From Bacteroidales bacterium (GTDB lineage: Bacteria > Bacteroidota > Bacteroidia > Bacteroidales > UBA932), in the NCBI GenBank assembly GCA_017553545.1, contig JAFZKT010000061.1, positions 1-64,000 of the forward strand: a DNA stretch of 64,000 nt, in the 5' to 3' direction. Shown piece by piece: positions 46,513 to 54,472 of the stretch; positions within the stretch are counted from its first letter, which is position 1; each line of letters opens with the position of its first letter. Under the pieces are notes generated by a model. It was not told the origin of the DNA, ran no database searches, and was given only the letters and a program-made list of their open reading frames with translations. Position numbers and translations under genes: made by a program.

Positions 46513-47271
46513 TCAATAGATAAAAGGGATCATCCGCTTCACCTTGGCAGTATCCAGCTGGCCGGGGAATTCGCGGAGATAATAGTCGTAGATACGGGCG
46601 GCGCGCGGCGCCAGGTTGGCGAAGGTCCAGAGGGCGAAAACGGCCCCCGCCCAGGACCAGGTGAGGATGGCGAAGCCCACCCATTCCAAAAATTCGCCCA
46701 GGTAATTGGCGCTGGTCACATAGCGGAACATACCGCCGCGAGGAAGATAATGCGCCGTGTCCCCGGGCTTGCGGAGATGGCGGATAATGGAGTCCGACTG
46801 GATGTTCACGAACATTCCCGTGAGGAAAAGCGCGGTGCCGGCCCAGAAAGGAATGCTGTAAAGCCAGTCCGACGGGTAATAATCCAACGGGGAAACGTAG
46901 AAGATCCAGCCGCCCTGCATGAATGCGTTCAAGGTGTTGAACAGCACGCCCATCAGGATGATGCTGAGGGGCATCCGGCTGTGGCCGCTCAACTTTAAAG
47001 GATAGATGAACGAGCGGTGGAAGTAGTGGGTTTCAAACAGGATCAGGAATGCCAGCCGGACAAAGTCGGCCCGACGGTCGGAGAACCACCATAGCAGGAG
47101 CATAGCCACAAATACCGGGGATTCCATCAGAAACCAGCCCAGATGGTTGTCCACCGAAGGTCCCCATTTGGCGTTGTAGAACTTCCCGTAGCCCGCATCT
47201 ACGAAGAACAGGCAGATGAAGACCACCACGGCCACAAGGGCCATTATTGTCAGGAACCAATGGAACATCAT
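46513..47271 (-). CDS. Steroid 5-alpha-reductase family membrane protein
   Basis: 252 residues with six to seven membrane helices and the C-terminal 3-oxo-5-alpha-steroid 4-dehydrogenase domain: FVNIQSDSIIRHLRKPGD, YLPRGGMFRYVTSANYLGE, FLEWVGFAIL and APRAARIYDYYLREFPG align with the conserved LRkpge...iPrGGlFeyV...NYlgE...EWlG pattern, including the NADPH-binding Asn, Glu and Tyr positions. In gut Bacteroidetes such enzymes saturate the delta-4 bond of 3-oxo steroids and bile acids in the 5-alpha direction. Coupled by ATGA to the PCMD gene upstream and separated by one base from the OYE gene. Confidence 0.85.
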   Translation of the reverse strand: MMFHWFLTIMALVAVVVFICLFFVDAGYGKFYNAKWGPSVDNHLGWFLMESPVFVAMLLLWWFSDRRADFVRLAFLILFETHYFHRSFIYPLKLSGHSRMPLSIILMGVLFNTLNAFMQGGWIFYVSPLDYYPSDWLYSIPFWAGTALFLTGMFVNIQSDSIIRHLRKPGDTAHYLPRGGMFRYVTSANYLGEFLEWVGFAILTWSWAGAVFALWTFANLAPRAARIYDYYLREFPGQLDTAKVKRMIPFIY

Positions 47272-48188
47272 TCGGGATACTCCAGTCTGATATTATCCAC
47301 CCACAGGGTATTCCCCAGGGCGCCCACGAAGGCGCCTTGACTGCCGGCCGTAATCTGCAGGACGGCATGCGTGCAGGGGGTGTTTTTGTCGGCCCATCCT
47401 TCCTCTATGATGGGTTTTACCTTGCCGCGGCTGTTCACGGCGTAAAGCGAACGGTCCCCGGTCAGGAGATTCATCCCCGCAGCGAGGGCGCCGCTTTCAC
47501 GGGGATTTCCGTAGATCATTTGCACGCGGAAATCCTTTTGCCAGTCCGTGCTCCGGAAGATGCGCCGGACGCCGGTGGCTACCCGCTTGGCGTGTATGTT
47601 ACCTTTGCTGTCCTCCCATCGGTATTGGAGGATAAGGAGAATCTGACAGGGGTCCTCTCCCGGGAACTCCTCCTGCTTGAAAGTGGTTCCTTTGGTGAGG
47701 ATGCCGGTGTTCGGCAGATAGGCTTTGTAGTCCAGCAGGAGGGCCGATGGCCGCTTGGTAAAGGGGATGCCCCAGTCTATATAGGAATAGGGTTTCGATA
47801 CCCCGGTGACGGGTTCCAGCATTTTCCCCCAGTAGAGGGCGCCGGTAGCCAGTACCTTGATGTCTATCAACCCTGCAACGCTGCAGGTGGCAAAGCGGGT
47901 GGAGAGGCGGGCGCATTTTCCCGTGGGGCCGTTTTCGGGCTCCATGGTTACGCTGGCCTGAACTACGCCCATCACACGGGCCCAGGCGTTGGACGAAGCC
48001 CAGATGGTGGTTTTGAGGGGCCCCACCGTGTAGAGGGTGCGCGTATTGCCGCCCACGATGCCCGATTCCTTGATGGACCGCGTGGTCCACTGCTCAAAAT
48101 CCCCGTTGGGGACAGTTTCGATGCGTTGGGCATGGAGCGGCAGGATGGCACTCAGCAGCAAAACAATGGTTATTTGAATCTTTTCCAT
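47268..48188 (-). CDS. Secreted PCMD-domain protein
   Basis: 306 residues with a signal peptide (MEKIQITIVLLLSAILPLHAQ) and the putative carbohydrate metabolism domain: VPNGDFEQWTT near the mature start, YVDWGIPF-like YSYIDWGIPFTKRPSALLLDYKAY-type core, and the closing GALGNTLWVDNIRLEY. Surface-associated proteins of this family occur in Bacteroidales; ligand unknown. Start at 48188, overlapping the upstream SDR stop by 19 bases. Its presence in the steroid-type operon suggests a binding or uptake role. Confidence 0.75.
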   Translation of the reverse strand: MEKIQITIVLLLSAILPLHAQRIETVPNGDFEQWTTRSIKESGIVGGNTRTLYTVGPLKTTIWASSNAWARVMGVVQASVTMEPENGPTGKCARLSTRFATCSVAGLIDIKVLATGALYWGKMLEPVTGVSKPYSYIDWGIPFTKRPSALLLDYKAYLPNTGILTKGTTFKQEEFPGEDPCQILLILQYRWEDSKGNIHAKRVATGVRRIFRSTDWQKDFRVQMIYGNPRESGALAAGMNLLTGDRSLYAVNSRGKVKPIIEEGWADKNTPCTHAVLQITAGSQGAFVGALGNTLWVDNIRLEYPE

Positions 48189-48919
48189 AGGGCGGCGATT
48201 ATAAATCCGGGAAGAAGGGCGATCAAGGCTGGAAGCCAGATGTTCATGGCCGATGGGCAGACGACGCGGCGTCCGTGGAACAGGGCCCTCAGAGCCCTTT
48301 TTACCAGCCAGCGGGGCGTATGAATGAGGCGAATCTTCACCCCGAAGTTCAGCCATTTTTCGCTGAGCCGATAGAGGGGCGTGGCGATGGCCGCGGGGCA
48401 TACGGTGGTGAGCGTCACTCCATAGGGCTTCAGTTCATAGGAAAGCGAGCGGCCGAAGGATTTAAGGTAGGCTTTTGTAGCCGAATAGACTGTGATGCCG
48501 GGGGCGGGGATACGGGCAGCCATCGACGACATGTTCAGGATGCGTCCGCTGCCGCGCTTTTTCATCGCGTTCCCAAAGAGGAGGCAGGTGCGGGTGACGG
48601 TGACCATGTGAAGGTTCATCATCGCCTGGACGCGGTCTATATCGGCCTCTTCCAGCTCCTTGAAAAAGAACATGCCGGCGTTGTTGATGACGATGTCCGG
48701 CAGTTCCTGGCACCAGGAGAAGAGTTCATCGGCTGCATCGGCCTTCGAGAGGTCCTGAAAACGCGTGGTGACCTTGACTTTCTTGCCGAGTTCGGCCACC
48801 GCGGCGGCCAGTTCCTCCTGCCGGTTACTCACCAGCACAAGGTCATAGCCTTTGTCGGCCAGCTGCCTTGCGAACTCCAGCCCCATGCCGGAACTTCCGC
48901 CTGTTATCAACGCCTGCAT
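48170..48919 (-). CDS. Short-chain dehydrogenase/reductase with C-terminal membrane segment
   Basis: 249 residues of the classical SDR type: ALITGGSSGMGLEFARQLA, VINNAGMFFF, NMSSMAARIP and active site VYSATKAYLKSF (YxxxK). The C-terminal stretch WLPALIALLPGFIIAALW is hydrophobic, as in 17-beta-HSD12-like enzymes. Candidate hydroxysteroid dehydrogenase by operon context. Start at 48919 lies one base from the CPBP gene stop; the longer frame has no conserved N-terminus. Confidence 0.8.
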   Translation of the reverse strand: MQALITGGSSGMGLEFARQLADKGYDLVLVSNRQEELAAAVAELGKKVKVTTRFQDLSKADAADELFSWCQELPDIVINNAGMFFFKELEEADIDRVQAMMNLHMVTVTRTCLLFGNAMKKRGSGRILNMSSMAARIPAPGITVYSATKAYLKSFGRSLSYELKPYGVTLTTVCPAAIATPLYRLSEKWLNFGVKIRLIHTPRWLVKRALRALFHGRRVVCPSAMNIWLPALIALLPGFIIAALWKRFK

Positions 48920-48920
48920 A

Positions 48921-49823
48921 TTATGACAATACTGTCGTGAAGATTCTGTCCTTGCTGACAAACCTGTCATACAGGAACAGGCAGAAATTGACTACCAGCA
49001 AGACGCTGCATCCCGCCACTCCGGCAGATCCGTAAAGGAGATCGTTGGCCGGGGTGACGACCATGGCCGTTACTCCCGCGACCGCATTGATGGTCCCGTG
49101 CATAATGGCGGCGACGATAACGGAGCCGCTTTTCTTCCGGAAATACATTAGCATCAGCGTGAGCAAAATGCAGACAACGACCATCATGAAAACGCCGGCG
49201 ACCGGATGCTGCGGATAATTGTGTCCGTTCAAAATGAGGGGAGCATGCCAGAATCCCCAGATGACCCCAATCCACAGGGCCGCCGAAAGAAACTTCTTTC
49301 CCTTGAACTCCTTCATCAGGAAGCCACGCCAGGCGATTTCCTCGCCAAAGGCGAAGATGGCGTTTATGGTAATGCCGGCTAGCAGGCCACTGAATAATGT
49401 GATTCCGATGAGGGTCCAGACATCGGCCCCTTCCGGCATATTCTGGAGGGATTTCTGCACCATTTCGCCATCCGGAGTCCATTGGGCTCCCGGCATCCAA
49501 AGCGTAACATCCAGCGTTAGCATGGCGATGACCGGCATCAGCAGCCAGCCAATCCACCACCAGCGGTTCAGCTTGAAGGATATGCCCAGACCTTTTAAGA
49601 CAGGCTCCTTGAAAATCAGTTGCGTAAAAATGACGGCTAACAGGGGGATGAGCATGGCCCCCGCGCTGAGAACAATTCCCTTCAGTGCATCGAGAGGACC
49701 CGAATCCGCGGTGTCGGTCGCCGCTCCCATGGCCGGCGCGCCGATGTAATGCATTACCAGTCCAACGGCTACCATCGGCAGGAAAGCCAGAAGGAGAAAG
49801 ACAATCAGTTTCTTGGTATTCAC
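48921..49823 (-). CDS. CPBP family intramembrane glutamic protease
   Basis: 300-residue polytopic protein with the Rce1/CAAX-type motifs FGEEIAWRGFL (EExxxR), WGFWHAPL (FxxxH) and IMHGTINAV. GTG start at 49823, placed 22 bases after a TAAATTTG element. First gene of the six-gene operon; its link to the steroid-like enzymes is unclear. Confidence 0.85.
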   Translation of the reverse strand: MNTKKLIVFLLLAFLPMVAVGLVMHYIGAPAMGAATDTADSGPLDALKGIVLSAGAMLIPLLAVIFTQLIFKEPVLKGLGISFKLNRWWWIGWLLMPVIAMLTLDVTLWMPGAQWTPDGEMVQKSLQNMPEGADVWTLIGITLFSGLLAGITINAIFAFGEEIAWRGFLMKEFKGKKFLSAALWIGVIWGFWHAPLILNGHNYPQHPVAGVFMMVVVCILLTLMLMYFRKKSGSVIVAAIMHGTINAVAGVTAMVVTPANDLLYGSAGVAGCSVLLVVNFCLFLYDRFVSKDRIFTTVLS

Positions 49824-49845
49824 TTCACGTCCTTTTTATACTATG

Positions 49846-49853
49846 CAAATTTA
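49846..49853 (-). promoter_or_regulatory. -7 element (TAAATTTG) for the six-gene reductase operon
   Basis: Exact TAnnTTTG match 22 bases before the CPBP GTG; divergent from the initiator-tRNA promoter. Confidence 0.55.
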
Positions 49854-49897
49854 GTAATAATCCGCAATAATAATTTGGAGTTTCCGAAAAAACGTTT

Positions 49898-49905
49898 TAC
49901 CTTTG
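49898..49905 (+). promoter_or_regulatory. -7 element (TACCTTTG) for initiator tRNA
   Basis: Exact TAnnTTTG match 11 bases before the tRNA 5' end. Confidence 0.6.
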
Positions 49906-49916
49906 CAATCCCAAAC

Positions 49917-49989
<73 letters not shown>

Positions 49990-49997
49990 CTAAAAAC

Positions 49998-50031
49998 AAT
50001 CGGCAGCCATTCCGGCTGCCGATTTCATTTT
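49998..50031 (+). terminator. Terminator after tRNA-fMet
   Basis: AATCGGCAGCC / GGCTGCCGATT stem (49998-50024) with a 5-base loop, followed by TCATTTTT. Confidence 0.85.
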
Positions 50032-50036
50032 TGTGA

Positions 50037-50615
50037 ATGGACGTCATCAACCTGCTTGACATACACAGCCGCGAGGAGTTGTACGAGTGGTATCTGGAGA
50101 ATCACGACAAAGTCGGAGATTTCTGGCTTCGCGTGAACCGGGCAGCGGCAGACTGCCCTGGAGTGGTGCGGTATGTGGATGCCGTGGAGGTGGCCCTTTG
50201 TTTCGGATGGATTGACAGCACGATGAAGAGCATCGATGACGGGAAACCGGTTCAGCATTTTACGCCGCGCCGCAAGCGGAGCAACTGGTGCGAACGGAAC
50301 CTGATCCGCTGCCGACGTCTGGTTCAATTGGGAGAAATGACACCCGCCGGATTAGCGGCGGCGCCGGATTTGGACCCTTCTCGTTTTGTCTTTGAAGACT
50401 GGGTGCTGGACGCCATCAGGGCCGATGAAAAGGCTTGGAACACCTACATCTCTTTTCCTGAGGCCTACCGACGCATCCGGGTGGATTATATTCAGCACTA
50501 TCGGCAAACCGGTCGGGAGCAACAGGCGCAGAAGGCCTTGCAGCGCTTTGTCCAGGATTGTCATGCCGGGAAGATGCAATCAGGTTGGGATGATTTTGGA
50601 AGATTAAAAGGGTGA
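50037..50615 (+). CDS. YdeI-like family protein
   Basis: 192 residues of the YdeI/OmpD-associated family: SREELYEWYLENHDKVGDFWLRVNR, YVDAVEVALCFGWIDSTMKSID, FTPRRKRSNWCERNL and DYIQHYRQTGREQQAQKALQRFV. Molecular role unknown (a DUF1801/DUF1905-related stress family). It starts directly behind the tRNA terminator. Its stop (TGA) overlaps a GTG that begins a remnant of a CDP-alcohol phosphatidyltransferase. Confidence 0.82.
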   Translation: MDVINLLDIHSREELYEWYLENHDKVGDFWLRVNRAAADCPGVVRYVDAVEVALCFGWIDSTMKSIDDGKPVQHFTPRRKRSNWCERNLIRCRRLVQLGEMTPAGLAAAPDLDPSRFVFEDWVLDAIRADEKAWNTYISFPEAYRRIRVDYIQHYRQTGREQQAQKALQRFVQDCHAGKMQSGWDDFGRLKG

Positions 50616-50716
50616 AACACATACCCAACATAATAACCATCCTCAGAGTCCTTGGGGCCGCCATTGCCACCTTTGCAGCCATTCAGGAAGGCCATATTAT
50701 CAGAGTTTTTTCTTAA
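50612..50716 (+). pseudogene. Remnant of a CDP-alcohol phosphatidyltransferase
   Basis: 34 codons starting with GTG inside the YdeI stop: VKHIPNIITILRVLGAAIATF and then AIQEGHIIR to a stop. The first ~18 residues match the N-terminus of CDP-alcohol phosphatidyltransferases; the catalytic DGxxAR...GxxxDxxxD motif is missing, so the middle of the gene has been lost. A second remnant of the same gene lies at 54270-54329 on the minus strand. Confidence 0.6.
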
Positions 50717-50721
50717 CTTTG
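50714..50721 (+). promoter_or_regulatory. -7 element (TAACTTTG) for the DUF5674 gene
   Basis: Exact TAnnTTTG match 17 bases before the ATG at 50739; it overlaps the stop of the upstream remnant. Confidence 0.6.
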
Positions 50722-50738
50722 CATAAAAAGGGTTTACA

Positions 50739-51080
50739 ATGCTGATTCTTAACACTCCAATTACAAAAGCAGTTTTGAAAGAGTATGCCGCCAACACGTT
50801 TGGAGACATGATTAAATGCGTGGCGGATGTGGATAAGGGATTGCTTGCTGTTGATGCAGATCTGCACGCAGATCTTGAGCGGTTGTTACTTGAGAATGGT
50901 TCTCAGCAGACGTCACTCTGGGGATTTAACCTGTATCCCGATGAAACTGGCGATGGTTTTATCGAATACGATTCGCTCATTAACATTCGCTCATGGCAGG
51001 GAAACCCCTCAAGGGATGTCTTGGATCAGGATGTAAGAGACAGGATTGCAAGCATTGTTGATACGTTCATAATAGAATAA
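50739..51080 (+). CDS. DUF5674 family protein
   Basis: 113 residues: ITKAVLKEYAANTFGDMIKCVADVDKGLLAVDADLHADLE and LWGFNLYPDE...YDSLINIRSWQGN fit the small conserved DUF5674 family. No known activity. Its stop overlaps the start of the next small helical protein by one base, so the pair forms a two-gene unit, perhaps functionally linked. Confidence 0.7.
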   Translation: MLILNTPITKAVLKEYAANTFGDMIKCVADVDKGLLAVDADLHADLERLLLENGSQQTSLWGFNLYPDETGDGFIEYDSLINIRSWQGNPSRDVLDQDVRDRIASIVDTFIIE

Positions 51081-51409
51081 TGCAACATCAGGATCTTGAA
51101 AACGGTCGGTGGGCCGAATTGACTTTTCCGCAGCAGATGGCGAATATCGGCAGCGAGACTTCCCGCATCTATCGGGCTTTGGAGGCCGGAAAGGAATCCC
51201 GGGCCGAGAGCGCGTTTGCCCGTTTTCAGGAACTGATTGATCTCACAATCAAATATGGCCGTATAAAGGCCTCTCCGTGGCTTCGGTCTGCCATGTTGGA
51301 GGAACTATGCCGTTTCAGGGAACTCTACTGCAAGGCATTCCTTGAACGGAACCTCTCTGAGCTGGCGGCATTCAATCGCTATCTTGACAGGTTTGCCCAG
51401 GCCGCTTAA
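51080..51409 (+). CDS. Small helical protein (HEPN-like), partner of DUF5674
   Basis: 109 residues, predicted all-alpha: LTFPQQMANIGSETSRIYRALEAGKESRAESAFARFQELIDLTI followed by a variable tail. This conserved hypothetical family looks like a small HEPN-type four-helix bundle, but no Rx4-6H RNase motif is evident. Coupled to the DUF5674 gene; a toxin-antitoxin role is possible but unsupported. Confidence 0.6.
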   Translation: MQHQDLENGRWAELTFPQQMANIGSETSRIYRALEAGKESRAESAFARFQELIDLTIKYGRIKASPWLRSAMLEELCRFRELYCKAFLERNLSELAAFNRYLDRFAQAA

Positions 51410-51418
51410 AGCCGCATT

Positions 51419-51931
51419 ATGGATAATAATAGAATTCTATTACGCCCCTGGCTGGAAAGCGATGCAGAGGCATTGTATAAGTACGCCTCGGATCCCGAGG
51501 TGGGGCCGCGTGCCGGGTGGCCGCCGCATAAAAGTGTGGAGGAGAGTCTGGAGATTATTCGGACAGTCTTTCGGGAAGCCACCAACACCTGGGCCATCGT
51601 ATGGAAAGAAACCGGAGAACCCATCGGCGCTATGGGTTACGGCCCGTCCTGTGAGTGCAATCTCCCTGCCCGGGAGGGCGAACCCCTTATCGGTTATTGG
51701 GTGGGTCGGCCCTACTGGAATCAGGGCATCTGCACGGAGGCGCTCCGGATGATGATCAATCACATCCGCCAAACGACAGACATCAAGTCGCTAATCAGCG
51801 GCCATTTCATCGACAATCCGGCATCGGGCCGCGTGATGGAGAAGTGCGGGTTCATCCCCACCGGAGAAACCGTCGTGGACCCGAGTCAGGGCAGAGACAC
51901 CCCAATACGCGTATTAAGATTGGAATTATGA
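51419..51931 (+). CDS. RimJ/RimL-type GNAT N-acetyltransferase
   Basis: 170 residues: [24 protein letters not shown] at the N-terminus, acetyl-CoA-binding region [22 protein letters not shown], and [18 protein letters not shown]. Probably acetylates a protein N-terminus, amine or small molecule. Its TGA overlaps the ATG of the flavodoxin-like lipoprotein. Confidence 0.82.
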   Translation: MDNNRILLRPWLESDAEALYKYASDPEVGPRAGWPPHKSVEESLEIIRTVFREATNTWAIVWKETGEPIGAMGYGPSCECNLPAREGEPLIGYWVGRPYWNQGICTEALRMMINHIRQTTDIKSLISGHFIDNPASGRVMEKCGFIPTGETVVDPSQGRDTPIRVLRLEL

Positions 51932-52470
51932 AACGTATACTAACCATCCTCGCAGCGTTGACGCTTATGCTCACGGCCTGCGGACAAAACACCAAGAATA
52001 TGAAAACCCTCGTTGCGTACTTCTCTGCCACCGGCACCACTGAGGCTGTTGCCAAGGACCTCGCCGAAGTTACAGGCGGAACGCTTTATGAAATCAAACC
52101 GGAAGTCAAGTACACCGCCGCAGACCTGGACTGGACTGTAAAGACTTCCCGCAGTTCGGTCGAGATGCAGGACAAGAGCTCCCGTCCGGCTATCGTGAAA
52201 GACTTGAAGGAGGCCGATTCCTATGACCGCATCTTCATCGGCTTCCCTGTCTGGTGGTACACAGCGCCAACCATTATTAACACCTTCATCGAGACCTATG
52301 GCTTTGAGGGAAAGACGGTTATCTTCTTTGCCACTTCCGGCGGCAGCACCATCGACAAAGCCAACCGGGATTTCAAATCGGCCTATCCCAAGATCAACTG
52401 GAAGGCGGGCAAGACGCTGAACTATGAGTCCAAGGCCGAAATCAAGGCCTGGGCCGAAGGGCTGGAATAG
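51928..52470 (+). CDS. Flavodoxin-domain lipoprotein
   Basis: 180 residues. A lipobox (MLTAC) follows a signal sequence, then a flavodoxin fold: [20 protein letters not shown] (FMN phosphate loop), [20 protein letters not shown] and [13 protein letters not shown]. It would shuttle electrons outside the cytoplasm or act as a quinone/NAD(P)H oxidoreductase. An inner ATG near codon 25 (MKTLVAYF) would give a cytosolic form. Confidence 0.85.
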   Translation: MKRILTILAALTLMLTACGQNTKNMKTLVAYFSATGTTEAVAKDLAEVTGGTLYEIKPEVKYTAADLDWTVKTSRSSVEMQDKSSRPAIVKDLKEADSYDRIFIGFPVWWYTAPTIINTFIETYGFEGKTVIFFATSGGSTIDKANRDFKSAYPKINWKAGKTLNYESKAEIKAWAEGLE

Positions 52471-52474
52471 GTAT

Positions 52475-53131
52475 ATGAACCGCTTTTTCACCCTCCTGGC
52501 AGCAATGGCATTGCTGGCCATTGGCTGCAGCCCTGTACAGGACCGCCTGCAAAACGGTGACCTCATCTTCGTGGGCCTGCCCGTCGGCTATGACGCGGAA
52601 AGCGGGTCGATGGACGCCGCAATTGCATCGGCCACGGGAGAAAAGGATGCGCTGAATCTGATTCACGTGGCCATCGCGGAAGTAAAGGCCGACAGCATCT
52701 GGATTATCGACGCCACCATCGCTCGCGGGGTGGACCGTCACCCGCTGGATACCTTCCTGAGGGATTTTACGCTGCGGGACGGGAGCTATCCGGCGTTCAT
52801 CGTCAAGCGGGTAAAGGGCGTGGATGCCGATGCCGCCGTGGAGCGGGCGAAGAGCTTCTGCGGCAGGGCCTACGACGTCCGTTTCCTGCCGGATAACGAA
52901 GACCTCTACTGCACGGAGCTGGTGCAGAAATGCTATCTGGATGCCGATGGGAACCCCGTTTTCGAGAGCGAGCCGATGAACTTCCTGGCCCCCGACGGAA
53001 CCATGCCGCCCTATTGGGAATGGCTGTTCGGAAAATTGGGAACGGAAGTACCGCAGGGTCTTCCGGGTACCAATCCGCAGAAGATGGCGGAAGCTGCATG
53101 TCTCACTGATGTAAGTACACGACAATTATGA
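52475..53131 (+). CDS. YiiX-like permuted papain-fold lipoprotein (NlpC/P60 superfamily)
   Basis: 218 residues, lipobox LLAIGC, then a YaeF/YiiX (C92) permuted NlpC/P60 fold: GDLIFVGLP near the start, NLIHVAIAE carrying the His, and DLYCTELVQKCYL carrying the Cys. Likely hydrolyses an amide or thioester in the envelope. ATG at 52475 is the only one that gives a signal peptide. It overlaps the rhodanese gene by four bases. Confidence 0.8.
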   Translation: MNRFFTLLAAMALLAIGCSPVQDRLQNGDLIFVGLPVGYDAESGSMDAAIASATGEKDALNLIHVAIAEVKADSIWIIDATIARGVDRHPLDTFLRDFTLRDGSYPAFIVKRVKGVDADAAVERAKSFCGRAYDVRFLPDNEDLYCTELVQKCYLDADGNPVFESEPMNFLAPDGTMPPYWEWLFGKLGTEVPQGLPGTNPQKMAEAACLTDVSTRQL

Positions 53132-53505
53132 AGTCCGTCTTTATTTCTCTTTTATCAATCCTCAGCATTATCGGCTGCAAGGGTTACACCAACCTGAACA
53201 TCGACGAGTTTGAAAAGATGATCGCCGAAGATCCTACCGTTCAACTTGTAGACGTGCGGACACCGGAAGAGTTCGCCGCGGGACATTTGGAGGGGGCCAT
53301 CAACATTGACTGGAAGGCCGATGATTTCATGCAGAAGGCGGAAAGCCTGCTTTCCAAGGATAGACCCGTTCTGTTGTACTGCCGGAGCGGAAGGCGGAGC
53401 GCCGATGCTGGTGCCAGCCTGGATGCCGCCTCTTTCAAGGCATACAATATGCTGGGCGGTATTCTGGCCTGGACCGCAGCCGGGAAACCGGTTACAGTGG
53501 AATAG
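53128..53505 (+). CDS. Rhodanese-domain lipoprotein
   Basis: 125 residues with lipobox IIGC and a single rhodanese domain: VQLVDVRTPEEFAAGHLEGAINID and active-site Cys in LLYCRSGRRSADAG. Such single-domain proteins handle sulfane sulfur in the envelope. Ends in a hairpin terminator shared with the convergent gene. Confidence 0.88.
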   Translation: MKSVFISLLSILSIIGCKGYTNLNIDEFEKMIAEDPTVQLVDVRTPEEFAAGHLEGAINIDWKADDFMQKAESLLSKDRPVLLYCRSGRRSADAGASLDAASFKAYNMLGGILAWTAAGKPVTVE

Positions 53506-53508
53506 AAT

Positions 53509-53535
53509 AATCGCCAGGTCTGAAGCCTGGCGATT
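53509..53535. terminator. Bidirectional terminator hairpin
   Basis: AATCGCCAGG / CCTGGCGATT perfect 10-bp stem with a 7-base loop, between two convergent genes. Confidence 0.8.
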
Positions 53536-53540
53536 TCATA

Positions 53541-54269
53541 CTATTCCATGTCCTTCAGCCTCTCGTTGATGTTGTAAAGACTGCGAGACATATTGATTAT
53601 CACTTTATTGATCGCCCATATAAAATAGTATGACAGGAGGATGGCAGCAGCTAATAATATGCCGACAGGGATATAATAGTACATCCTTCCCTTAAAGGCT
53701 ATAAAGACGCATGACGCTAGCAGACCTATAGCAAATATCCAACCTGCCACCAGCAAGATTGTGAGCATTGTGTCCAAAAAAGTTTCCGCAAACGGGTTTA
53801 CTTCAAAGCTGTCTCTTCTAACTATCCTTGTAGATTTTTCCGGTGCAATTCTCGCAGCCTTGTGCTCTTCGTTGAATGCTGTTTCCTGCGGGACAGGCTC
53901 CGGCTCTACAATACGTCTGCTGGGAGAAGGGACTGTCTCTACAGCCCTCAGATACCCTTCTGCGAAATCCTCAATATCCTGTAAGGTTTTGAAGAATAGC
54001 ACAATGGGGAACTTGTTATCCTCCAGAGTATATATTTCTACTGCAGCATATGTTGACGGTGCATAGCTTTTGGCATTACTACAGGATATCCTCTTTCCTT
54101 GATAACTATGTTCTGCCGACCTGAAAACGGTCGCGAACGCCTTGACATCGGCCCTATTACTGATTTGAATGCTAATGGGAGGAATGGAGGTGTTAAATGC
54201 CTCTTCAACTTCTTCAACAAGCCGATGGGCATCGGCGAGTTTTTCTCTGGAAATGGTGATATTGCTCAT
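53541..54269 (-). CDS. Hypothetical protein with two C-terminal membrane segments
   Basis: 242 residues, not recognised. The N-terminal ~130 residues are soluble and alpha/beta-like; a linker (VEPEPVPQETAFNEEHKAARIAPEKSTRIVRRD) leads to two hydrophobic helices near residues 165-190 and 195-220. It is more AT-rich than its neighbours, suggesting recent arrival. I start it at MSNITISREKL (54269); the frame continues upstream into a remnant of another gene through a TTG at 54329. Confidence 0.6.
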   Translation of the reverse strand: MSNITISREKLADAHRLVEEVEEAFNTSIPPISIQISNRADVKAFATVFRSAEHSYQGKRISCSNAKSYAPSTYAAVEIYTLEDNKFPIVLFFKTLQDIEDFAEGYLRAVETVPSPSRRIVEPEPVPQETAFNEEHKAARIAPEKSTRIVRRDSFEVNPFAETFLDTMLTILLVAGWIFAIGLLASCVFIAFKGRMYYYIPVGILLAAAILLSYYFIWAINKVIINMSRSLYNINERLKDME

Positions 54270-54329
54270 ACAACCTATTTTACAGTTATTCACAAAGGTG
54301 GCGGTTATTATGTTTGGGATGTGCTTCAA
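54270..54329 (-). pseudogene. Second remnant of a CDP-alcohol phosphatidyltransferase start
   Basis: LKHIPNIIT followed directly by ATFVNN: the same start as the remnant at 50612, joined to a later ATF stretch with the middle deleted. It begins at a TTG overlapping the stop of the TfoX-like remnant and runs in frame into the hypothetical gene. Confidence 0.5.
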
Positions 54330-54469
54330 TGCGACATCAGTTCCGGCACCGTCGCCCGGACGATATCTTCCAGGTAGTCCCGGTCATCCACGTTCGTGAT
54401 ATAGAAATGGTCCCCGGCGCCGGAGCACTGGTCCACGATGAATTGCACGAAATATGGGTTACAGGCCAT
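54326..54469 (-). pseudogene. Internally deleted TfoX N-terminal-domain protein
   Basis: 47 codons: MACNPYFVQFIVDQCSGAG is the normal TfoX_N start, and DHFYITNVDDRDYLEDIVRA is the normal C-terminal motif, joined with the central ~50 residues missing. Too short to fold as TfoX. It lies between the hypothetical gene and the alcohol dehydrogenase on the same strand. Confidence 0.65.
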
Positions 54470-54472
54470 AGT

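Noticed and set aside
47000..49800. The two SDR genes as fatty-acid synthesis FabG
   Set aside because: Sequence features (C-terminal hydrophobic segment, retinol-dehydrogenase-like motif) and the reductase neighbours fit a steroid/lipid role better; FabG context genes are absent.
50739..51409. Toxin-antitoxin pair (DUF5674 plus helical protein)
   Set aside because: Coupled small genes, but no toxin active-site motif is visible; kept only as a functionally linked pair.
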